From assembly GCA_947068385.1 (NCBI GenBank), contig CAMTBF010000105.1, forward strand, positions 1 to 9,738: a stretch of 9,738 bases of DNA. The letters are read 5' to 3'. The DNA comes from an uncultured Lachnospiraceae bacterium (GTDB taxonomy: Bacteria; Bacillota; Clostridia; Lachnospirales; Lachnospiraceae). The notes under the pieces were generated by a model. It made no database searches, had not been told where the DNA came from, and worked only from the letters and a program-made list of their open reading frames with translations. A program made the translations under genes and the position numbers. This document shows, piece by piece, positions 5,008-9,738 of the stretch (the first letter of the stretch is position 1; each line of letters begins with the position of its first letter).

Positions 5008-6846
5008 ATGAGGGCGAAGAGGATGGGGAAAGTAGGACAACTGGGGAGGCTGGTGAACCGGAACCGGAGGGCGCTGGCGGAATTTGAGATTGTCTTCAAG
5101 CTGCTGACGTTCCTGGTGGCCGTGCCGCTGTTCTCGGGCAGCTTTCGCCTGGTCATGAAAATGACGGGGTACAGGTATCTGACGGTGGAGAACGTGCTGT
5201 CCTTCGCCGTCCATCCGCTGACCCTGCTGTCGCTGCTCGTCCTTCTCCTGCTCATGACGGCCTACGCCATGTTCGACATCGCCACGGTAATCATCCTGCT
5301 GGACCAGTCCTACCAGGGGAGGAAGGCCTGGCTGCCGGATGTGCTGCGCCTCTCCGTCCGCAAGTGCATGGGGCTGCTCCACCCGCGGAGCCTCTCCCTG
5401 GCGTTCCTGATCCTGTTCCTGATACCCTTCCTGAACCTGGGCATGGCATCGGGGGTGGTCTCCACCATCCAGGTGCCCGGTTTCATCCAGGACCATATCA
5501 GGCAGAACCGTGTCCTGCCTGTGCTGTACGCCGGGGCGGTGGCCCTGCTGGCGGCGCTGCTGTCGAACTGGCTCTACTCGCTGCATTTTCTGGTACTGGA
5601 GGATCTCCCCTTCAGGGAGGCCAGGAAGCGCAGCCGCCGTCTGGGGGCGGGGAGACATGTCCGGGACATGCTCGCCCTGGTGGCCATGCAGGCGGTGATA
5701 TCCCTGTGCTTTCTGGGCTGCGTCCTGATAGGGATACTGCTGATCATGGCGGTGGACGGCATGCTGGAGCGCTTCGCCCTGCTGGGCAGCTTCGTGTCCA
5801 CCATCATCTGGATGTTCATCGCCCTGTCCGCCGCGGTGTTCATGTCCCTGTCCATGCCCTTTAGCTACGCCGGCATCAGCGTCCTGTTCTATGCCCATAA
5901 ACAGGAGCGGGGCGAGGAGATCCGCGGCCCCGAGCTGGGGGAGGGAGAGGGGAAAGGCAGGGAGAGGTCCCGCGCCCGGGCAGCCTGCATCGGGATAGCC
6001 CTGGCCGCCATAGTCCTGGGGACGGCCTTCACCTACGGGCTGCACCTGGGGAAATACAACCTGAACATCGAGTACGCCCGGACCACCGAGGTCACCGCCC
6101 ACAGAGGGGCGTCCGCGGACTACCCGGAGAACACCATGAGCGCCTTCCAGGGCGCGGGGGAGCTGGGGGCGGACTGGATCGAGCTGGACGTGCAGCAGAC
6201 GAAGGACGGGGAGGTCATCGTCATCCATGACACCAATTTCAAGCGTACCACAGGCTTGAACAAAAATACCTGGGAGCTTACCTGGGCGGAGGTGGCGGGG
6301 CTGGATGCGGGGAGCTTCTTCGGGCCGGAGCATGCCGGGGAGGGGATCCCGCTGCTGGCGGAGGTGGTGGAGTTCGCCAGGGAGAACCTGATCAAGCTCA
6401 ACATCGAGCTGAAGCCCACCGGACATGAGACGGATTTCGAGAAAAGCGTGGTGGACATCGTGGCGGAACAGGACTTCCTGGAGCAGTGCGTGATCACGTC
6501 CCAGGCCTATCAGGTGCTGGAGAATGTAAAGGAATACAATCCGGAGGTCACCACGGTCTATGTCATGAGCCTGGCCTATGGGAACATCACGGAGCTGGAC
6601 GCGGCGGACCACTTCAGCGTGGAGGCCGCCAATGTGACCGAGAACCTGGTGGACAGGGTCCACGGACAGGGAAAGCAGCTCTACGCCTGGACGGTGAACA
6701 CCCAGGCCAGCATCCGGAAGATGGTGGAGCTGAACGTGGACAATGTCATCACCGACAATGTGGCGCTGGCCAAGGAAACCATCTACGCCGAGAAGACCAG
6801 CGACCTGATCAGCGAATATATCAAGCTCCTGGAGAAAATCTTCTGA
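5008..6846 (+). CDS. Glycerophosphodiester phosphodiesterase with N-terminal membrane domain
   Basis: Hydrolyses glycerophosphodiesters (deacylated phospholipid headgroups, or possibly polyglycerol-phosphate polymers such as lipoteichoic acid) to glycerol-3-phosphate and an alcohol. 612 residues. The N-terminal half (about 28-347) is the GDPD-associated membrane domain with some seven hydrophobic segments, near 28-46, 65-98, 128-150, 169-192, 222-247, 258-290 and 327-347. A highly charged linker (298-325, rich in E, G, R, K) precedes the last span. The catalytic domain (about 360-595) holds all family signatures: HRGASADYPENT starting at H365, E392-L-D394, H407-D408 and NIELKP with E467, plus the late ITDN motif. 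With one span after the charged, presumably cytosolic linker, the catalytic domain is probably extracellular, but this topology is inferred. The start is the first ATG after the promoter, with a modest GGGAAAG site 5 nt upstream. Confidence 0.92.
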   Translation: MRAKRMGKVGQLGRLVNRNRRALAEFEIVFKLLTFLVAVPLFSGSFRLVMKMTGYRYLTVENVLSFAVHPLTLLSLLVLLLLMTAYAMFDIATVIILLDQSYQGRKAWLPDVLRLSVRKCMGLLHPRSLSLAFLILFLIPFLNLGMASGVVSTIQVPGFIQDHIRQNRVLPVLYAGAVALLAALLSNWLYSLHFLVLEDLPFREARKRSRRLGAGRHVRDMLALVAMQAVISLCFLGCVLIGILLIMAVDGMLERFALLGSFVSTIIWMFIALSAAVFMSLSMPFSYAGISVLFYAHKQERGEEIRGPELGEGEGKGRERSRARAACIGIALAAIVLGTAFTYGLHLGKYNLNIEYARTTEVTAHRGASADYPENTMSAFQGAGELGADWIELDVQQTKDGEVIVIHDTNFKRTTGLNKNTWELTWAEVAGLDAGSFFGPEHAGEGIPLLAEVVEFARENLIKLNIELKPTGHETDFEKSVVDIVAEQDFLEQCVITSQAYQVLENVKEYNPEVTTVYVMSLAYGNITELDAADHFSVEAANVTENLVDRVHGQGKQLYAWTVNTQASIRKMVELNVDNVITDNVALAKETIYAEKTSDLISEYIKLLEKIF

Positions 6847-6848
6847 CA

Positions 6849-6866
6849 TGCCGACGGGCTTCGGCA
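6849..6866 (+). terminator. Short hairpin after the GDPD gene (weak terminator candidate)
   Basis: TGCCGA and TCGGCA form a 6-bp stem with a 6-nt loop beginning 3 nt after the GDPD stop. The nearest T-run (GGTTTT, ending at 6883) is 17 nt past the stem, so intrinsic termination is doubtful and read-through into the next gene is possible. Confidence 0.3.
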
Positions 6867-6936
6867 GAGAAGCAGAGGGTTTTGATGAAACGTTAAAATT
6901 AAAACGCATTTTTGACACACAGAGGGAGGGAAGGAC

Positions 6937-8112
6937 ATGGAGGTTTTGCGGTTTGGGGTAGTGGGAATCGGGAACATGGGAAGCGCCCACGCGGTGCAGC
7001 TTTTTGAGGGCAGGGTAAGGGGCGCGGCGCTGGCGGCGGTGTGCGACTGCCGCAGGGAGCGCCTGGAGTGGGCCGGGGAGCGCCTGGCGGGAGTTGCGGC
7101 ATACGGGGACTATGAGGCGCTTCTGGACAGCGGCAGGATAGATGCCGTGCTGATCGCCACCCCCCACAGGCTGCATCCGCTGATCGCCGGGGAGGCCTTC
7201 CGGAGGGGGCTCCACGTCCTGACCGAGAAGCCCGCGGGCATAGACACCACCAGCGTGGCCGCCATGAACCGCCAGGCGGAGGAGAGCGGGACCGTGTTCG
7301 GCATCATGTACAACCAGCGGACGAACCGCCTCTTCAGACAGCTCCACGACCTGGTGCAGGAGGGCGCGCTGGGGGAGGTCAAGCGCTTCGTCTGGATCGT
7401 CAACAACTGGTACCGCACCCAGGCCTACTACGATTCCGGCGACTGGCGGGCCACCTGGAACGGGGAGGGAGGAGGCGTGCTCCTGAACCAGTGCCCCCAC
7501 AACCTGGACATCTGGCAGTGGATCATGGGGATGCCCGTGAGGCTGCGGGCCTTCTGCAGGGAGGGCCATTACCATAGAATCCAGGTGGAGGACGACGCCA
7601 CCATCTACGCCGAGTATGGGAACGGCGCCAGCGCGGTGTTCATCACCTCTACCGGGGAGTATCCCGGCACCAACCGGATGGAGATCAGCGGAACTTTGGG
7701 CAAGGCGGTGGTGGAGAACGGCTGCCTGAAGCTCTATCTGCTGGAGCGGGACGAGCGGGAGATCTGCTACACCTCCAGGGACGGCATGCCCCAGGAGAAG
7801 GTGACCTGCCGGACCATAGAACAGACGGAGGCCGACGGAGGCCATCTGGAGATCCTACAGAACTTCACGGATGCCGTGCTTCGGGGAACGGAGTTGATTG
7901 CGCCGGGCCGGGAGGGGATACGGGGGCTGACGATCGGCAATGCCGCCTACCTCTCCGCATGGAAGGACGGCTGGGTGGAGCTGCCCTTCGACGAGCAGGA
8001 ATTCCGCCTGCTCTTGGGCAGGAAGCAGGAGTCGGAGGAGGCCATGGAGCGGGAAGTGAAGCACGAGGAGCTGTCCGGGGAATACTCGGAGCGGTGGAGC
8101 GTCAGGTGGTGA
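6937..8112 (+). CDS. Gfo/Idh/MocA family NAD(P)-dependent oxidoreductase
   Basis: Probable sugar, inositol or polyol dehydrogenase (or related enzyme) acting in the cytosol with bound NAD(P). 391 residues. The N-terminal Rossmann fold (about 4-125) has the dinucleotide loop GIGNMG at 10-15, an ATPH segment at 75-78 and the family EKP motif at 97-99, whose Lys98 is normally catalytic. The C-terminal substrate domain carries GGGVLLNQ-x-PHNLD at 178-191, the usual site of the catalytic His (H188). The last 30 residues are unusually charged (E/K/R-rich) after the expected domain end. The start is supported by GGGAGG 7 nt upstream. It lies 90 nt after the GDPD gene in the same direction, and no convincing promoter was found in that gap, so it may be co-transcribed. 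The substrate cannot be named; the family is too diverse and the neighbours give no clear pathway. Confidence 0.9.
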   Translation: MEVLRFGVVGIGNMGSAHAVQLFEGRVRGAALAAVCDCRRERLEWAGERLAGVAAYGDYEALLDSGRIDAVLIATPHRLHPLIAGEAFRRGLHVLTEKPAGIDTTSVAAMNRQAEESGTVFGIMYNQRTNRLFRQLHDLVQEGALGEVKRFVWIVNNWYRTQAYYDSGDWRATWNGEGGGVLLNQCPHNLDIWQWIMGMPVRLRAFCREGHYHRIQVEDDATIYAEYGNGASAVFITSTGEYPGTNRMEISGTLGKAVVENGCLKLYLLERDEREICYTSRDGMPQEKVTCRTIEQTEADGGHLEILQNFTDAVLRGTELIAPGREGIRGLTIGNAAYLSAWKDGWVELPFDEQEFRLLLGRKQESEEAMEREVKHEELSGEYSERWSVRW

Positions 8113-8141
8113 TGGCAAAGCAGGCCATGGCAAAATAGGCC
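8112..8141 (+). repeat. Two tandem 15-bp imperfect repeats after the oxidoreductase stop
   Basis: ATGGCAAAGCAGGCC (8112-8126) is followed at once by ATGGCAAAATAGGCC (8127-8141), 13 of 15 bases identical. The first ATG overlaps the oxidoreductase TGA (TGATG) and opens an 8-codon frame, M-A-K-Q-A-M-A-K. The second unit runs up to the putative -35 box of guaA. A small slippage duplication is the simplest explanation. Confidence 0.5.
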
Positions 8142-8170
8142 TTGCAAACCGCAGATGCCTAAGGTATCAT
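8142..8170 (+). promoter_or_regulatory. Probable sigma-A promoter of guaA
   Basis: TTGCAA (8142-8147) and TATCAT (8165-8170) are separated by exactly 17 nt, matching consensus at four and five of six bases. The predicted start near 8177 leaves a leader of about 48 nt, too short for a purine or other known riboswitch. A good ribosome site, AAGGAG at 8209-8214, lies 10 nt before the ATG at 8225. Confidence 0.6.
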
Positions 8171-8224
8171 GAATAGTATGGAAAGGAACAGGCCCCATAA
8201 GAAAAGAGAAGGAGAATACCATCA

Positions 8225-9517
8225 ATGAAGCAGGATTTAATCGTCATTCTTGACCTGGGCAGCACCCAGAACACAGTCCTTGCCAGGGACATCCGCGCCC
8301 TGGGCGTATACAGCGAGATCCATCCCCACGACATCACCGTGGAAGAGCTGCAGGCCCTGCCCAATGTAAAGGGCATTATTCTGAACGGCGGCGAGAACCG
8401 CATCGTGGACGGACAGGCAGTGGAGGTGCGCCCCGAGCTCTACGGGCTGGGCTGGCCCATGATCTCCATCGACTATCCCCAGTCCGAATGCGAGGTGCGG
8501 CTGGATGCCTTGCCAGAGCGGGAGGCGCTGAAGAGGTTCCTGTTTGAGGACTGCAAGGCGGAAGCGAACTGGAACATGAAGAATTTCATCGAGGATCAGG
8601 TGGAGCTGATCAGGCAGCAGGTGGGCGACAGGAAGGTGCTGTTAGCCCTGTCCGGCGGCGTGGACTCTTCCGTGGTGGCGGCCATGCTGATCAGGGCTAT
8701 CGGGGAGCAGCTGACCTGCGTCCATGTGAACCACGGCCTGATGCGCAAGGACGAGTCGGAGAGCGTGGTGAAGGTGTTCCGGGACCAGCTCCATGCCAAC
8801 CTGATCTACGTGGACGCCGTGGAGCGCTTCCTGGGGAAACTGGCTGGCGTGGCGGATCCGGAGCAGAAGCGGAAGATTATCGGCGGGGAATTCATCCGCG
8901 TCTTCGAGGAGGAGGCCAGGAAGCTGGACGGGATTGACTTTCTGGGGCAGGGCACCATCTATCCCGACATCATCGAGAGCGGCACGAAGACGGCGAAGAT
9001 GGTCAAGTCCCACCACAACGTGGGAGGACTGCCGGAGGATCTGAAGTTCGAGCTGGTGGAGCCTTTGAAGCAGTTATTTAAGGATGAGGTGCGGGCCTGC
9101 GGCGTGGAGCTGGGGCTGCCCCACGATATGGTGTACCGTCAGCCTTTTCCGGGGCCGGGACTGGGCGTGAGGTGCCTGGGGGCCATCACCAGGGACAGGC
9201 TGGAGGCCGTGCGGGAGTCGGATGCCATCCTGCGGGAGGAGTTCGCCAGGGCCGGGCTGGATAAGAAGGTGTGGCAGTATTTCACCGTGGTGCCGGATTT
9301 CAAGTCCGTGGGCATGAAGAACAATGCGCGGGTGTTCGAGTATATGGTGATCATCCGGGCGATCAATACTGTGGATGCCATGACGGCTTCCGTGGAGAAG
9401 GTGGACTGGGCGGTGCTGGAGCGGATCACGGAGCGGATACAGGCAGAGGTGGAGCATGTGAACCGGGTCTGCTTTGACATGAGCCCTAAGCCGCCGGCGA
9501 CCATAGAGTTCGAGTAG
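8225..9517 (+). CDS. guaA: GMP synthase with degenerate, truncated glutaminase domain
   Basis: GMP synthase converts XMP to GMP with ATP and an amino group, normally released from glutamine by its own class I amidotransferase domain. This protein has 430 residues, against about 510-525 for bacterial GuaA. The N-terminus (1-80) is recognisably that domain: ILDLGSTQN, GVYSEIHPH, GIILNGG. Where the nucleophile motif G-I-C-Y-G should stand, the sequence reads S81-I-D83-Y-P, so Asp replaces Cys. The next roughly 90 residues, including the HPE segment with the catalytic His and Glu, are missing, and the chain resumes at about 99 with the helix leading to NW-NMKNFIE (115-122). The ATP-pyrophosphatase is intact: P-loop SGGVDS at 143-148, HGLMRK at 170-175, GQGTIYPDIIES at 241-252, KSHHNVGGLP at 261-270. 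The dimerisation domain has RQPFPGPGLG (305-314) and ends KPPATIEFE. It should need free ammonia or a separate glutaminase. It has its own promoter and terminator. Confidence 0.9.
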   Translation: MKQDLIVILDLGSTQNTVLARDIRALGVYSEIHPHDITVEELQALPNVKGIILNGGENRIVDGQAVEVRPELYGLGWPMISIDYPQSECEVRLDALPEREALKRFLFEDCKAEANWNMKNFIEDQVELIRQQVGDRKVLLALSGGVDSSVVAAMLIRAIGEQLTCVHVNHGLMRKDESESVVKVFRDQLHANLIYVDAVERFLGKLAGVADPEQKRKIIGGEFIRVFEEEARKLDGIDFLGQGTIYPDIIESGTKTAKMVKSHHNVGGLPEDLKFELVEPLKQLFKDEVRACGVELGLPHDMVYRQPFPGPGLGVRCLGAITRDRLEAVRESDAILREEFARAGLDKKVWQYFTVVPDFKSVGMKNNARVFEYMVIIRAINTVDAMTASVEKVDWAVLERITERIQAEVEHVNRVCFDMSPKPPATIEFE

Positions 9518-9524
9518 ATGGAAG

Positions 9525-9569
9525 AATCCCGGGAAGCCGCATGGATACTGGCTTTCCGGGATTAGTTTT
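9525..9569 (+). terminator. Rho-independent terminator of guaA
   Basis: The arms at 9525-9538 (AATCCCGGGAAGCC) and 9550-9563 (GGCTTTCCGGGATT) form a 14-bp stem with a single G-U pair and an 11-nt loop. The stem is followed by AGTTTT. It begins 7 nt after the guaA stop codon. Confidence 0.85.
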
Positions 9570-9635
9570 GGGGCTTTGAGTACATTTTGGGTGCAGATTG
9601 TATTTTAAATATAAAGTGTTTGCATGGTTAAGAAG

Positions 9636-9737
9636 TTATGAATTTTGATTGTTGGTAGAATGCTTTTCTTTGCGCATAGCAAGCCAAGCTCTAATACCCA
9701 TTTTAGCGATTGTAACTAAAATAATAGCAATTATTGG
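9636..9737 (-). CDS. Possible 3' end of a small membrane protein gene (partial)
   Basis: On the minus strand a frame enters from the right edge and runs 33 codons to a TAA at 9638-9636. It encodes a hydrophobic stretch (PIIAIILVTIAKMG) followed by a basic, polar tail (AMRKEKHSTNNQNS), the pattern of a last transmembrane helix with a cytoplasmic C-terminus. No ribosome site precedes the internal ATGs, so if real it begins beyond the window. The sequence is too short to name, and the DNA here is A+T-rich, where short open frames are less likely by chance than in the rest of the window but still possible. The guaA terminator would lie between the two convergent genes. Confidence 0.4.
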   Translation of the reverse strand, partial: PIIAIILVTIAKMGIRAWLAMRKEKHSTNNQNS

Positions 9738-9738
9738 G

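Noticed and set aside
6886..6897. TGAAACGTTAAA resembling a CcpA/LacI-type operator
   Set aside because: The dyad is imperfect (8 of 12 symmetric positions) and lacks the cre consensus.
6912..6917. Perfect -35 box TTGACA upstream of the oxidoreductase
   Set aside because: At 17 nt spacing the -10 would fall on the start codon region (ACATGG) with no match, so it is a chance hexamer.
4921..7845. 974-codon open frame on the minus strand spanning both the GDPD and oxidoreductase genes
   Set aside because: It is antisense to two genes with clear catalytic motifs and has a low-complexity, H/Q/P/R-rich translation. G/C-biased third positions on the other strand remove stops from this frame.
8113..8224. 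Purine (guanine) or other riboswitch ahead of guaA
   Set aside because: The predicted leader after the promoter is about 48 nt, has no paired-helix aptamer pattern and no terminator/anti-terminator pair.
9722..9734. Small A+T inverted repeat near the right edge
   Set aside because: Too short and too A/T-rich to be meaningful, and it lies inside the possible minus-strand coding frame.

Overview
The window looks like one contig from a G+C-rich member of the Clostridia (Bacillota), most likely a gut Lachnospiraceae-type organism. This is inferred from gene content (LplC/YtcQ-type sugar ABC transporter, membrane-domain-fused glycerophosphodiesterase, KPPATIEFE-ending GuaA), strong AGGAGG-type Shine-Dalgarno sites and mostly G/C third codon positions. 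The first 24 bases are not biological: they match the 3' end of the Illumina TruSeq read-2 adapter, so the left edge is a contig end carrying untrimmed adapter.

Layout. (1) 25-4292, + strand: a carbohydrate-uptake cluster with the 3' part of an LplC/YtcP-type permease, a lipoprotein solute-binding protein, and a cytosolic GH32 beta-fructosidase. Together they suggest import of a sucrose- or fructan-derived sugar and its hydrolysis inside the cell. The partner permease is presumably just off the contig, and no ATPase is visible. The 177-nt gap before the GH32 gene is tiled by two 29-codon mini-ORFs whose ends overlap the flanking genes as GTGA and ATGA. (2) 4299-4330: a perfect 12-bp hairpin between convergent genes. 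(3) 4377-4853, - strand: a small MGMT/alkyltransferase-like protein lacking the methyl-acceptor cysteine. (4) 4931-6846, + strand: a near-consensus sigma-A promoter driving a 612-residue glycerophosphodiester phosphodiesterase fused to a multi-span membrane domain. (5) 6937-8112, +: a Gfo/Idh/MocA-family NAD(P)-dependent oxidoreductase. (6) 8142-9569, +: promoter, guaA and a rho-independent terminator, apparently a monocistronic unit. (7) 9570-9738: a visibly A+T-rich tail (33% G+C over 9571-9738, counted by hand) holding the possible 3' end of a minus-strand gene.

The most unusual item is guaA. It encodes a GMP synthase of only 430 residues with an intact ATP-pyrophosphatase and dimerisation region. 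Its N-terminal glutaminase domain has lost the catalytic cysteine (Asp at the aligned position) and about 90 residues that normally carry the His-Glu pair. If the reading is right, it cannot hydrolyse glutamine itself and must use free ammonia, use a separate glutaminase, or have another role. No mobile element, CRISPR array, tRNA or rRNA was seen.
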